A DNA stretch of 64,000 nt from Sabellastarte sp. h YS-2021 (lineage: Eukaryota > Annelida > Polychaeta > Sabellida > Sabellidae). This document shows positions 33,901 to 48,900 of this stretch, one piece after another. The notes beneath the pieces were generated by a model. The model had not been told where the DNA came from. It was given only the letters and a program-made list of their open reading frames with translations, and ran no database searches. Location of the stretch: NCBI GenBank assembly GCA_964017235.1, contig OZ024928.1, positions 89,089,566 through 89,153,565 of the forward strand. The letters are read 5' to 3'. Each line of letters starts with the position of its first letter. The first letter of the stretch is position 1. The position numbers were made by a program, and so were the translations under genes.

Positions 33901-36900
33901 AACCAATTTCGAAAGCAACTTAGCTATGATGGTGATCTATCTACCTGTCAAGTTTGAATTCGATTGGACAAAGCGTTTTCGAGTTAGAGTCCGGAAACGG
34001 AAATGTTGAGGGGCAGACAAACGAACAGACGGAATTACACCAATTTCAAAAGCAACTTAGCTATGATGGTTATCTATCTCCCTGTCAAGTTTGAATTCGA
34101 TTGGACACAATGTTTTCAAGTTACAGTCCAGAAACGGAAATGTTTACGGACAAACGAATGGACGGAATTACACCAATTTCAAAAGCAACTTAGCTATGAC
34201 GGTGATCTATCTCCCTGTCAAGTTTAAATTCGATTGAACAAAGTATTTTCGAGTTAGAGTCTGGAAACGGAAATGTTGACGGACAAATGGACAAACAAAC
34301 AGACGGAATTACACCAATTTCAAAAGGAACCTAGCTATGATGGTAATCTATCTGCCTGTCAAGTTTGAATTTGATTGGGCAAAGCGTTTTCTGTGGACGG
34401 ACAGATGGACATCAGACACATCACTCTAATTGGCGGGTTGGTTACATGCAACCTGCCTAAAAACCAGACTGCTGGGATTTATTGGTATCAATTATGGTGG
34501 TGTACGCTTGATGGAGTATGTGCGCTCATTACGTCGAATATGGTAACAGATTTTTGTGTGTTGTATTTTTAAGTAGTCATTTCAAAAGTTTACAAATCCA
34601 CCTAGGGAGGAACAGAAAAATTATTTTTGTGACAAGCCACACCTGTGGGTGTCACACCACCATTACAGGAGTTGTTTGCAGTGAAACCTGCACTTCTGTA
34701 TATGTATATCCACAGTGAGTATTTGATTAGTCATGACTCACCAAGTACAATGGCTATTAGCTTCCAGCTTGCATAACCAGCATACACTCACCGTTTCTAC
34801 TTCATCATCCATGATGTTATTACAACAGCCTCCAAAGACTAGTACTTCATTATCACAAGTGACTGCTGCTGTATGCCACAGTCTGGGTGTATTTAAAGGA
34901 GAGTATATCTCAGTCCACTGCAGTGACTCTCTGTCCAGCACCCAGGCATCCCCTGAAACAATGAAATGAAGCAGGAGGGAAATGTCAAGTGTTTTGCTGA
35001 AAAAAATGGGGAGTAGGATATGTGAAATTCCCACAGCATATATAAATTTCCAATAGAGGATACTGTTTGAAAGTAAACCAACACAAATTCAAATTTGTAC
35101 CAATTTTATATCAATAGAGATCAAGGGCCTAATGAAGTCACAAAAATCATGAATTTGTAAAGAATTTTCAACAAGTCAAAGAACTATAAGGGGGTTAGTC
35201 ACTTGCAAATTTCATATACTGTGAAGTTCATATTACCATATAAAACTATTGTGCCAATAATAACAGTAGTCTTTTGGCACAACTCTAACAACTCTATAGA
35301 ATGGCAGCTTTATCAAGTTGCATGTTCTTTTACCATCACCTCTTTAAACAAGAGGAGAGTGCCCGTGAACGGGCACTGTGTCAGCTGACTGAGTGTTTTT
35401 GATTTGTGAAGGTGATTAGAGGACAGAATAATTATCAGGAAAAGGGCTGTACAGAAATACAGTAAATGGTAACTGAACAGCAAGTTTGAAAGAAATTCTG
35501 AAGCTGACAGAAGAAAAGGATAAAAAAGTTGTGCCCTGTAAATGGTATTATGAAGGAAAATAAAAGGTAATTGTTTAAGTGTGAAAAATAGGTTAAAACA
35601 TATTTAAAGAAATACTACAAATGCAATATCCTCGTTCGACCTTGAAGAAGGGGTCCAAGGTCAAATCTAACCACACAAATACATTCCCAGCCCATGATTT
35701 CCTATGGTTTACCATTCCAAACCTCTAGGACCAATTATAAATGAGTTATAAGCACTTTTAAGCTTGGCTGTCCTCATTTGACCTTGAAGGAGGGGTCCAA
35801 AGGTCAAATCTGACCATACCAAAAGATTCCGAGCCAATGATTTCCTCTGTCACCAATAATAAGCGAGTTGTAGGCACTTTCAATTTTCGCTATCCTCATT
35901 TGACCTTGAAGGAGGGTTCCAAGGTCAAATCGGACCATATCAACAGATTCACAGCCCATGATTTCCTGTCTGTTTACCATCCCAAACCTCTGGGACCAAT
36001 AATAAGCGAGTTATAAGCACTTTTAAGTTTGGCTATCCTTGTTTGACCTTGAAGGAGGGGTCATTGAAGGTCAAATCTGACCACACCAAAAGATTCCCAC
36101 CCCATGATTTCCTACAGGTTGGTTTATCATCCCAAACCTCTAGGATCAATAATAAGGGAGATATAAGCACTTTCCATGACTGACAAAAAACACCTGTGGC
36201 GGCCATCTTTTTTCTCAAAATGAGGCCAAAAATATTCCCAGACAACATTTTATGGTTATTAATATATACTGCAAACTTAAGAAAGCTAGCTATAATATTT
36301 TTTTTCATCAGAGCAGTAATGGTGAAATCTCTCTCTACACACTGCGGCTATCCAGTGGATACAATGATTTACTCAACAGTGAGAACCTGAAAGTAGCTAT
36401 TGCTCAGCTATGCCATGACATAGAGGTCTGCAATTTCACTATGTTATAGCTGACCAAAAATTCTGTGAATAACATATTTAACAAATTACTCTAAATGTAA
36501 TAGTTTTCAAGTTACAACTGATTTACTCAACAGTGAGAACCTCAAAGGAACTATTACTCAGCTATGCAATGAGCTACATGTCTGAAATTTTACTATGTTA
36601 TAGCTAACCCAAAAGTAGGTGAACAACATATTTAAGCAAACTACTGTAAATGCAATAGTTTTCAAGCTACAACTGATTTACTCAATAGTGAGAACCTGAA
36701 AATAGCTATTGCTCCGCTATGCCATGAGCTATAGGTCTGTAATTTCACTATGTTATAGCTGACCCAAAAGTAGGTGAACAATATATTTTAACAAAATACT
36801 CCAAATGCAATATTTTTCAAGTTATAGCTGATTTACTCAACAGTCAGTACCTGAGAATAGCTATTGCTCAGTTGTGCCATGAGCTATAGGTCTATAATTT

Positions 36901-39900
36901 CACTATGTTATAGCTGACCCAAAAGTAGCTGAATAACATATTTGCACAAATTTCTGTAAATGCAATAGTTTTCCAATTATAACTGATTTACTCAACAGTG
37001 AGAACTTCAAAGTAGCTATTACTCAGCTATGAAATGAGCCACAGGTCTGAAACTTCACTATGTTATAGCTGACCCCAAAATAGGTGAATAACATATTGAA
37101 ACAAAATACTCTAAATGCAATAGTTTTCAAGTTATAAGTGATTTACTCAACAGTGATAACCTAAAAGTAGCTATTACTCAGCTATGCCATGAGCTACAGG
37201 TCTGAAATTTTACTATGTTATAGCTGGCCCAAAAGTTGCTGAATAACATATTTATACGAAATTCTCTAAATGCAATAGTTTTTAAGTTACAAGTGATTTT
37301 ACTCATGATGGAAGTTACTGAAAAGCCCAAAAGTAGCTATTACTCACTTAGCTATTGAGACAGACACCCAACTTACTCACCATATTGTAGCTATGAAAAA
37401 AGTAGCTGAATAACATATTTTAACAAAATGCTCTAAATGCAACACTTTTCAAGTTATAAGTGATTTACTCAACAGTGATAACCTAAAAGTAGCTATTACT
37501 CAGCTATGCCATGAGCTACAGGTCTGAAATTTTACTATGTTATAGCTGACCCAAAAGTAGCTGAATAACATATTTATACGAAATTCTCTAAATGCAATAG
37601 TTTTCAAGTTATAAGCGATTTACTCAACAGTGATAACCTAAAAGTAGCTATTACTCAGCTATGCCATGAGCTACAGGTCTGAAATTTCACTATGTTATAG
37701 CTGGCCCAAAAGTAGCTGAATAACATATTTATACGAAATTCTCTAAATGCAATAGTTTTTAAGTTACAAGTGATTTTACTCATAATGGAAGTTACTGAAA
37801 AGCCCAAAAGTAGCTATTACTCACTTAGCTATTGAGACAGACACCCAACTTACTCACCATATTGTAGCTATGAAAAAAGTAGCTGAACAACATATTTTCA
37901 CAAAATGCTGTAAATGCAACACTTTTGAAGTTATAAGTGATTTAGTGCATGATTTCATGAATTTTAATGCATTAAAAATTATTAAAAAAATTTATTAAAA
38001 AAATAGTAAGACAGATCCAGGTCTCATACTCACACAAGAGAATCTACCTCTGGCCTAGTACATATATGCAAGATATGAGAGAAATCCCTGCAATAGTCAC
38101 TGAGAAAATTGTGATAAAAAGTTGAAATTTTCACACTTTTGGTGGGGGTACCCCCCTTGTAATGTCTCTAGCAAACAGACGAACAGACAGATTTGCATGC
38201 CTTGAACACTTTTTCATCCTCGATAGATAAGGTATCTTTTAAAAAAAAACAGCATGTCTCTAGGCCTTGTAGTTTTGGAGAAGAAGTAGTTCACGCGGAC
38301 GCGGACGCCCACGCCGCAGAGTGATGACATAAAAATAAATGAAAATAGATAACAAAGGAAAAAGTCAGAAATTATCTTGTTTATGTCAAACCTCATAAAG
38401 TAGGATTTTAATAATTGAATTCCCCTTTAAGTGGATTTCAATGTTAAATTATGGAATCTTAGCTTTATCAAATAAAGGTTTAAAATTTACTGGGGCATGT
38501 TTGTCCAATATATTAAGCATAGTTTCAATAAAAATATATACTCACAAGTCCGAGTTCCTTTTTGTCAGAAGGTTGAGGTTAGATGAACAGATACCTTGTT
38601 CAAAAGCTTTGAAATTCACAAATTATATATAATCTGTTTAATATGCTCACTTACCAAGGGGCTCAAAGTCTGTGGTGTAACCTCCAACTAGGAGGAAGTA
38701 ATTTGGAGGAACTGCACTGAATGTGTGCCAAGACCGACCATCAGGTTCAGGGCCATCAATATGGAGTCTGCAAAGCAAGGTAAGGACATGCACACACAAC
38801 TGACCTTACAGGCTAGACAAAGAGAGCAACAGAATCTGTATCAGTAGAATCTCTAATAATACCCACAAGGTTTGGACCTAGGTTTGGCCAACTTGAACTG
38901 ATACCTATAAAAATGCAGTTCATGTCTGATTACCTCCACCTCATGACTGTTTGCTTGTTTGTTTGTTAGCGGGATTACACAAATACTACTGGTTGAAAAT
39001 TATTGAAAAAAAATTCAAAAGATGGCTCTTGGGACTGACCTGGATCACTGTCTGGCTACAAAAAAAAATCAGAATTTTCCTATTTACTTATTACTATGTG
39101 CTTTGCCAGAGGTCTGAGTTCTCCAAGTGTTTCTGTTAAGGCATAATTTGAACCAGTTTTGAGGTCCGAATAAGGCAATCAAAACATGTGTATTTTTTGG
39201 TACAAGTAAAAGTCCGTCATAAACAGAATCAATCCCTGTGGATACTGGATGTCTTGGTTGTACACATTCCATGTTACACACTTTTTTCTGATATTGGCTC
39301 CTCCTAATAGTGGTTATGCCTTTATTGAAAATACATCATTAATGCATACTCAGGCAAGTTATATCAGAAGCTGTATAAAGAATGTAAAGAAATTAGACAG
39401 AGTTTTTATTTTACGTCAAAAAACATATACAACATGAATCATTATTATTACTATTATTATATATTTTTCATCAAAAATTGGACATGAATATATGTGCTAC
39501 CTTGTCCAATTATTTGTATCATGGTTGAGACAATATAAATCATTCATCCTTTGGTCTTTGTGTCGCCCCCCAAACAAATACAAATGGCTACTGTTGTCAA
39601 ACTTGGCTACAGCATGGGCAGCACGGGGAAGTGGTATATCTCCCTACAAATTACAAGACACTAATACTAGTGCAGGAATTGAAATACGATTTCACCATCA
39701 ATATCATTGAAAAACTATTATTTAGCTTTGCATATCAATCAGTTTTTTAACTACCACTTCAATGAGTAAAACACAAAATTATTCACAGGAAGTGAAACAC
39801 AATTTAATCCCTCTTAACTTAGCTGGAGTGTTTACATCAATAAAAGCTATTTTAATATTGTAAGTTAAATCAATTTTGAAGAAAAGTTACATTAATATTC

Positions 39901-42900
39901 AGAACATATATGAAATTGTAAATCTCCTTTGTTTTAAATCCCTTTCAACAGCTACGATTATATGAGGACAGACCCTGAGCAATTCAGTGCCAAGTAGGCT
40001 ACAGACATAATAATATCTGTCTTCTGTTTTCGAGTGCAAATAATTTTCAAGATGACAGCCACTGTAGCCATCTTCATTTTTACCTCCGCCAAGGAGGTTA
40101 TGTTTTCGCCTAGGTTGTCTGTCTGTCTGTTTGTTTGATTGAGAACAAGATAACTCAAAAAATTATTGACAGATTTTGATAAAATTATCAGGATATGTCC
40201 GAAATGGTAAAAGGAAGAAGTGATTAGATTTTGGGAGTTATCTGGATCTTCTGGATCTTCTGGATCCATGAAATGTAATTTTTAAAGACAGATAACTCAA
40301 AAAGTTATGGACGGATTTTGTTGAAATTTTCAGGATATGTCCTAAATGGGACAAGGAACAAGTGATTAGATTTGGGAGTGAGCTGGATCACTGTCTGGAT
40401 CCATGAAAAATAAATTGGGAGTGATCCGTATCACTAGCAGCAAAAATATGAAATAGAGGGGGGGGGGGGAAAGCAATATCAGTGCTAATGGTAGGTTTTG
40501 AAAGTCCAGAAATTGAGCTCGCATGGTGGAGGTCTGCGCTCTCTGAGTGCTCTTGTTTTTAAGTTTTTTTCCCATTTTTTTTTTTTTTTTTTGAATGGGC
40601 CTAAAATCAATATCAAGCAATTAATAATTCACTTATGTGTAAAATTTGGCAATGAAATTAATACATGGTTTTCTTGTAAATATACAGAAACTGTGTTAAA
40701 GATGTCCAATAATTAGCCAATCAGCCAAACTATGAAAAATATGGTCCTCCACCTTACAAAATAAAATATTTCTACAAATTAGACTCCATAAGATAAACAG
40801 TTTATGCAGATAAACTACCCAAAAAGTAGATATTATTCCAGATAATATTCAATATTATATTTTCACATAGAATGCTTGCCTCTCGGGACATGTCCTCCTT
40901 GACCACCATGTCTATCATTTAATCACTTTCCTCTTATCTCTGTGGTTCTATGTTTAAACCCAGCTCACAACATCACACAGGATTCATGCAGAGCCTGTCC
41001 TGGTATGGCCTTGGCTATTAACGGGGATGTAAAACACCAACTTTGACATTTGCCCATCAAAACAAAGCTAAAGACATGTGTAGTGGGTATCCAGACAGTG
41101 AATGTACATGCAGTTGGGAAAATTAAATTGTCTTAAATGAGGAGTCTTGATATTTACCGTACACTTCACATCTCTCCATATTTCTTCCTCCACATCAAAC
41201 TCCAGTAACTGATTGTTCCAGCATTCAGACTGAAACTATAAGCAATCCGAAAGAGACAGGTATGTAAGGATGTTTCAGATAATATAGAACAAGCATTCTG
41301 ATGCATGCAATTATCTCCCGCCGCATAAATTAGATGTACTAAAGTCTAAAGCTAGTGTAATATAGCTTTTCTTGTGAGATGGAGGCACATGTAGAAGTAA
41401 CAATAAGCAAGAGGCACTTTAATGTTTGACTGCAATACTTTCAAAGACAAAAGGCATTTAGTCATTTAGTAGCTATTACTCTGCCATCCAAAGAGCTATA
41501 GTTCTGCAACTTCACTATATGGTAGATCACCCAAAAGTAGGTGAATGACTTATTTAGAAGAAATTGCCCATGTGAAATACTTTTAATGATAAAAGGTATT
41601 TACTCATTTTAGTAGCCGTTACTCAGCTATGCAAAGAGCTACAGTTGTGCAACTTCACCATGTGGTAGATCACCCAAAAGTAGGTGAATGACTTACTTAT
41701 CGCCGAAATTGCTCTATCGCCGAAATTCAATATGGCCGCCAAAAAGTGGCGGGAAAACGATTTTTGGCAAAATATTTCAGATGACTCTGTGTATACCTTG
41801 TGGGTTAAAAATTTCGCTGAAATGGCTGTATCTCACACCGTTTCCAAGATAAATGCATTTTTGCATTTCATGCAGATTCAATATGGCCATCAAAAATGAT
41901 GGGAAAACCATTTGTGGCAAAAAGTTGGAGATAACTCTACATATACCCTATGGGTGAAAAAATTTCGTCGAAATCGCTTTATCTCACACCATTTGCGAGA
42001 TAAATGAGTTTTTGCATTTTCCATCACTGTAAAATTCAGAAAATAGCTATTACTCACTTAGCTATTGAGGTACACCTGTAAAACTGGTACCATCTTGTAG
42101 GTACAGAGAAAATAGCTTAACAACATATTTTTGCAAAATGCTCTAAATGCACTGGTTTTGAGTTATAAGCAATGTACTCAAAGTAGCTACTAGCCCCATT
42201 ACTCAATTAGCTGTTAACCTAGATCTGCAAAAGCAACAAAAATATAAAGGCATAAGAAACAAAACCAAAAATAGTGGGGTAGTCCTTAGTACCCTGGGGG
42301 TCCAAAATTTGCCCGAAATCGCTCTATCTCTTACGGTTATTGAGATAAATGACATCTTCCATTTCTGCCAAAATTCAAGATAGCAGCCAAAAATTGGAAA
42401 AGTTTAAATTTTTCAGAGGTGCAAGAGGAGTAGCCCTTATTACCCTAGGGGTCCGAATTTTGCACAAAATCGCTCTATATCTTACAGTTTTTGAAATAAA
42501 TAGTATTTTCCATTTCTGCCACAATTCAAGATGGTGACCAAAATTCGAAAAAGTCTTAGTGGAGTAGTCCTTAGTACACTGATAACATATTTTATAGCAA
42601 ACCTCTATACTGAATACTTTTGAACTTCTCTGAGAATGCGTCATGACACAAAAAAAGTAGATAAACAACATATTTGACAAAACTCTGAATTTAATACTTT
42701 TGAAGTTACAAGCGATTTACTCCTTAGCAAAATATCAAGGCAGCTGTTACTCAGTTAGCTGTGGAGCTATAGCTCTGAAAATTTGCCATGGCACAGAACA
42801 TCAAGAAGTAGCTGAACTATAAATTGAACACTTTAGAAGTTACAAGTGAGTTACTCATTCGCAAAATGAGTATAGGTCTGGTGGATACAATAAGCTTAAA

Positions 42901-45900
42901 GTAGTAAATGATATGTTATTAAAAACTCAATGAATAACATATTTGAAAAGATTGCCCCAACTGCATAACTTTTCAAGATATTTGACATTTACTTCTTCTG
43001 TTATTTAGCTACAAGTGAGAACATACCTATTACTCATTTATTATATGCAATGGAGCTCTAAACTATGTATCATCTTATAGCTAAGGACAAAATAGCTGAA
43101 CAACATATTTAAGGGAAAAAACTCTAACTTCAATAGTTTTGGAGTTACAAAGGCTTTCCTCAAAAGTGAGAATTTTATAGTAGCTATTACCCAGCTACTC
43201 AATGTGCAACAGGTCTGAAACTTTACTATGTGATAGCTTATCAAAAACTAGATGAATAACATATTTGAAAAGATTTGGCTAACTTGAATACTTTTTAAGA
43301 TATTTGACATTTACTTCTGTCATTATTTTTCTACAAATAAGAAAATAGCTGTTACTCACTTATGGTATGCAATGGAACTCCAAACTATATGTCATCTTAT
43401 AGTTAAGGACAGAGTAGCTGAACAACATATTTTAGGAAAATACTCTAACTGCAATAGTTTTGGAATTACAAAGGCTTTACGCAAAAGTAAGAATTTTAAA
43501 GTACCTATTACTCAGCTATACAATGTGCAACAGGTCTGAAACTTTGCTATGTGATAACCTATCAAAACTAGATGAATAACATCTCCACAAAGATTTGCCT
43601 AACTTTAATACTTTTGAAGACATCTGACATTTACTTCTGTCATTATTTTGCTACAAATAAGAAAATAGCTATTACTCACTTATGGCATGCAATAGAACTC
43701 CAAACTATATACCATCTCATAGTTAAGGACAAAGTAGCTGAACAATGTATTTTAGGAAAATACTCTAACTGCAAGAGTTTTGGAGTTACAAAGGCTTTAC
43801 TCAATAGTAAGAATTTCAAAGTAGCTGTTACTCAGCTATTCAATGTGCAACAGGTCTGAAACTTTACCATGTGATAGCATACCAAAAACTAGATGAACAA
43901 CGTATTTGAAAAGATTAGCCTAACTTTAATACTTTTTAAGATATTTCACATTTACCTCTGTCATTATTTTGCTACAAATAAGAAAATAGCTATTACTCAC
44001 TTATGGCATGCAATGGAACTCCAAACTATATGTCATCTTACAGTTAAGGACGAAGTAGCTGAACAACATATTTTAGGAAAATACTCTAACTGCAATAGTT
44101 TTGGAGTTACAATTGATTTACTCAACAGTCAGAATTTCAAAGTAGCTATTACTCAGCTCTCCAAGGTGCAACAGGTCTGAAACTTTACTATGTGATAGCT
44201 TACCAAAAGGTAGATGAATAACATATTTGAAAAGATTTCCCTAACTTCAACACTTTTGAAGATATTTGACGTTTACTTCTTTCATTTTTTTGCTACAAAT
44301 AAGAAAATAGCTATTACTCACTTATGGCATGCAATAAAACCCCAAACTACGTACCATCTTATAGCTAAGGACAAAGTAGCTGAATAACATATTTCAAGAA
44401 AAAACTCTAACTGCAATACGTTTTGAGTCCTTTACTCAAAGTAGCTAAATTGCTATTACTCACTTATCTTTAGGCCTAAGTCCACAAAGCCAAAAAAAAA
44501 ATCAAGGGCGTGAAAATTCATTAGGACAATTGACAAAAAATCTGTAGCAGTTTTGGAGAAATCTGTGTGACACACTAACACACACGCACGCACAGGATGC
44601 ATTTTATAATCTCCCTCCCGGGCTAAAGCCCGGCGGGAGATAACAAGAATAGTAAGAATATATATAAACACAAATTTTACCAGAAAATTACTGATATAAC
44701 TTCACATGAAAAGGTATAATAATAATGTACAAATCAGACATCACTAAATGAAAGTGATTCTCTAGTCTTGGCGATAAACACTGCTTTTATGTTTTAAGTA
44801 AGCAAAGTTGTATTCACAATTGTTTGCATTACATTAGGTGGTGGGACAGAATGGTGTAATGCTATAAATCAAATATACATAATACATATAGTCATTGTGA
44901 AACAAACACAACTGTAATATGGACAAGTCCCCATCATTCTTCACACAAATTTTAGTCCCCTTATTTTTTCAATGACTTAGATTATAGCTTTACAACCATT
45001 AAAGTCAGCTTATTTTATATACTTTTATATGTCAATTTTATATACTTAGTACACCATGTAGTTTTGATACAATTTCAAAACAGTCAAGACACATAAAGCT
45101 GACACACTATTTTGCAGCTTTGGTACTAATGCAATGATTGATATATCCCAGTACTTACTGCAATACTGTCTACAATGAAATATCCATGTTCGTGAATGTA
45201 ACCTTTAGAGTTTGATCCATAGCCTCCAAACCAATAAATCCTGTAAAAATGCACAGCACGCTTTGTAAGATCATGCATTACATGCAATAAGGTCTAAATC
45301 CTACTTTTATGCAGAGGATTTTACATTGACCTGATTCAACATAATTCATCAAATATGTACAATTTCTTTTTCAATATTTCCCTTGAGAGAAGATTAAAAT
45401 TTAGTACATATACCAATCCTTTCAGTACTATGGTACTCAAATTTTATTACATCTGGTGTTTGATATTTCATAAAATAATTGATACTTGTATAATTGGACA
45501 AAGCTGCTTACTTATGATGAGACAAAGTTGAAACATTGTTACGCAAATATACTTATTTTTCAGAGGTTCTGGCTCCAAAAGCTAAATAATAATGGGTGCT
45601 AGTATAAATAGACAAAGCTGCTTACTTATTATTGTGAGACCATGCTGAACCTTTATCCCGTGGAGAAGGTCTCAGTGCTCCCTCTTTTAGTCTGATTTCT
45701 TCCCATGCTTTCGTATTAAGATCCATTCTCCATAGAGAATTCATCCTTCCTCTATTATAATCATCAATAAGACCAATAAATACATCCTCACACAATGGAG
45801 GGGGTAGCAGCTGTGAGTTACTTTTGTTTTGTGAGTTTGTACTCAGAAGCCCTGCATCTAAAGAACTACATTGTGGGCAATTAGAGAGATCACTAATTAG

Positions 45901-48900
45901 CAGAAGAGTCTATAAAGTACCAAATCTTGTCAATTTTAAAACAGTTCTTACAGGATATCCAATAAATCACATGACAAGGCCTCAAGTTTGCATCATTTAT
46001 TGGACATCATGTTAAATTGTGAACCTATTTCTTCGTTGCAGACTCCTCTGTAAGCAGTTTGGATTATTCTGTGGATTATCAAATATTGCAAATAACTGCT
46101 TAAAGCTACCATACCTTAGCCTGTTAATAAGTTTTATTTTTATCTCAATGTCCTGGTATAAACAGCTCATAGTGGGTAAATCTTTTGGCTTTGTGGACAT
46201 CGATATCGAATGCAAAAATATTTCAATATCGGCCAATATTGAGGGGGGGGGGGGGGGGGCTGACATTGTCTACTAAATAATCTGAATCCAGGATACCGAA
46301 AACGTTTTTGTTCTAGCATATCCCAACTGCTAACAGGAAGTGAAGTTTACCAAATCAAAACATGACAGCTTTCATCAAACAGAACAAAAACACAAGATAA
46401 AAGTTTACAGTCTCTTCAGATTTAGTCTCTATTTCAAACATTTGTAGTGTAAGTTTACAGTTTTACTTAAATTGGCAATATTGATATTCATCTTTAGACA
46501 TTGATATCGGCAACCCTGTCCCAAAACAAAAGATTCATTCTCTTTTTTTAATGACTACTGAAAATTTTGAATTCAGTAGAGAAAAGATGTTTACAGAGTT
46601 TAATATTCATATACCTGAAATTTTGACCATTTATATTCCATAATGTTATAATGATAAAAACACTCACAATCTCCCTGAATGGCCAAAAATGATGTACAGA
46701 CCATCATTGACAATGACAGCACTGGCACCAGCTAAGCCAGGAGGAGGACTTCCATTGCATATTGCATTTATCCTAAAGATTGTTGCAGTGTAGTATTAAT
46801 AAATTTGATTGAAATTGAAATCACATTACAATATGAAGGAAAGTCTTAAGAAAAAACACATTTCTTATAACACAGCATCAACAAAGAAATATAAAAATTA
46901 AAACCTGTTTTTGAGTAAGGTATAGAAAATCTATTCTTCAAATATTAAACAACTGAAATAAAAATAGCCAGCCTCAGCAGGCAAGAACCCCAGCCCGCAG
47001 GTACAGCTAAATGGCCAACAACATTGAGATTTGGGAAAATCTTAGGAACAACTTCTGTTGTAAGAAGAACAGAGAACCCACAAGATGTTCTACAAAAGAT
47101 TCATAGGCCATGGTTTCTTACAAGTAGTTTTCATATTTTGTAGCCCTAGAAGCAATTATAAGGCAGATATAAGGCCTTTTTGATATGATGACCCTCCTAT
47201 TTGGCATTAAAGATGTGATACGGCGGTCATTTTGTTTCCAAAACAAGGACACAATTACTCTCAGGCAAGCTTTCCTATCCATTTACATTTTGTGCAAATC
47301 TGATGAAGCTAGCTGCAATAGTTTAGGTTACAGAAAATATCAAAGATTTGAGAAGAAACATTAAGACCCAAAAAATTTTAAGTGTTGCCATGGCAACAGT
47401 TGCCACTGGATACCCCCAAAACCTAATCAGCTCTAGCTCCTCTTTGGATAAACATATCCTGCAAATTTGGTAAAAATCCGTGCAGGGGTTTAGGCTGTGG
47501 AATACCCACAAACTTTAACACCCAAAAGTATTAAAAGTGTTGCCATGGCAACAGTTTTTACCGAATACCCCCCAAAACCTAATCAGCTCTAGATCCTCTT
47601 AGGGTAAACATCCTCTGAAAATTTGGTGAAAATCCATGCATGTTTTTAGGCTGTGGAACACCCACAAGCTTTATGCCCCCCGCCGCCCGGACAGCCCAGG
47701 GGACGACTATAACCCCAGCCTTTATGGGCTGGGGTTAAAAAGCAGTGAAGCACACAAATTTTCATTTAAATTGTACACTGAACATATTCATAGCTTAATC
47801 ATTGTATCTAGGTGGATAAGCATGTGGAAATCTGACATTTTCTTACCATTGATCTGTGTCTGAGTGGTAAACCCACATTTCTCCCGGTGGAAGGTACTTG
47901 GATTCATAGAGAGTATTATTGTGAATCTAAAATGATAGCAGATATTGTATTACAATGCAGGATTATAAATTATACTAAATTCTCTTCAGGCTCCAGGGGA
48001 AACATAAAGTGACAGGAAAGGAGATAATTTTATCCTGAAAGTCATTCTAAATCTTAGGAGCATCAAAGGCAAAACTATTTCCACAGTGGAACTGCCATTT
48101 AATGACATTCAGGGTGACTATGCTTGGTGCTGCAGGAGCAACAGCTCAGTGACAAGGATGGTCTGTCATAGCTCAGAGTACTACTACAGAGAAATTTATA
48201 GACCAATGTTGTGGTTGTGAACATGCAATGGTACTCAACATTGGGCCAGTTGAGTTGTTGAGGATGGGTATTAATGAGGATAATTCTAAATCTAATAGTA
48301 TTTTTATAGCGCCTAATCTCCATCTAAAGACAGACTCTAGGCACACCAAACAGAAAGCAGAAAATTATAATCATAAACCTGAGACATGGCAAGGGTCAGC
48401 ACCATGGAGAGAAACCAGGGACAGCAGAAGTTTGTGCAAAGATATAGATTTTGAGCTTCCTTCTGAATGAGTGGAGAGAAGTGGCCGAACGTACATCATC
48501 AGGCAAATCATTCCAAATCTTTGGAGCGTCATAAGTAAAACTGAGGCCAAAATGCTTAGAAGACTTATGTATTGAAGTGGCAAAGTGGGGGACCTCAAGG
48601 AACACACCATCAGCTTGGCTTTTGCGTGTGTTATTGACACTTTGTCTGGGTTTAAGAAAAGGTGCAAAATATTTTGGATAACCACAATGTAGGAACTTGT
48701 ACACCAGCAAGGCAGTCTTGAATATGGAACGGTGTTCAATAGGCAAACAATGGAGAATCTTCCTAACAGGAGTGATGTGTGAGTACTTGGTGGTGTTGGT
48801 GACAATTATAGCAAGACTATTTTGAACACATTGCAGCTTACGAAGATCAAGAGCCGAGAGACTCCTAAACAAGGAATGACTGCAGTAGTCAAGTCGACAC

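Noticed and set aside
34003-34227. 74-residue plus-strand open frame
   Set aside because: Runs through the 125-150-bp tandem repeat and repeats itself internally.
43572-44180. Two 95-residue plus-strand open frames with similar products
   Set aside because: They are the same phase of two copies of the 321-bp satellite, not a gene family.
45752-45800. Alternative upstream acceptor for KLHDC2 exon 4 (CACAG or GTGAG)
   Set aside because: Either choice breaks the reading phase from exon 3 and adds residues without a counterpart in the human protein.
46012-46276. Opposed 84- and 85-residue open frames
   Set aside because: Mutual shadows over a poly-G tract in intron 3, with no motif.
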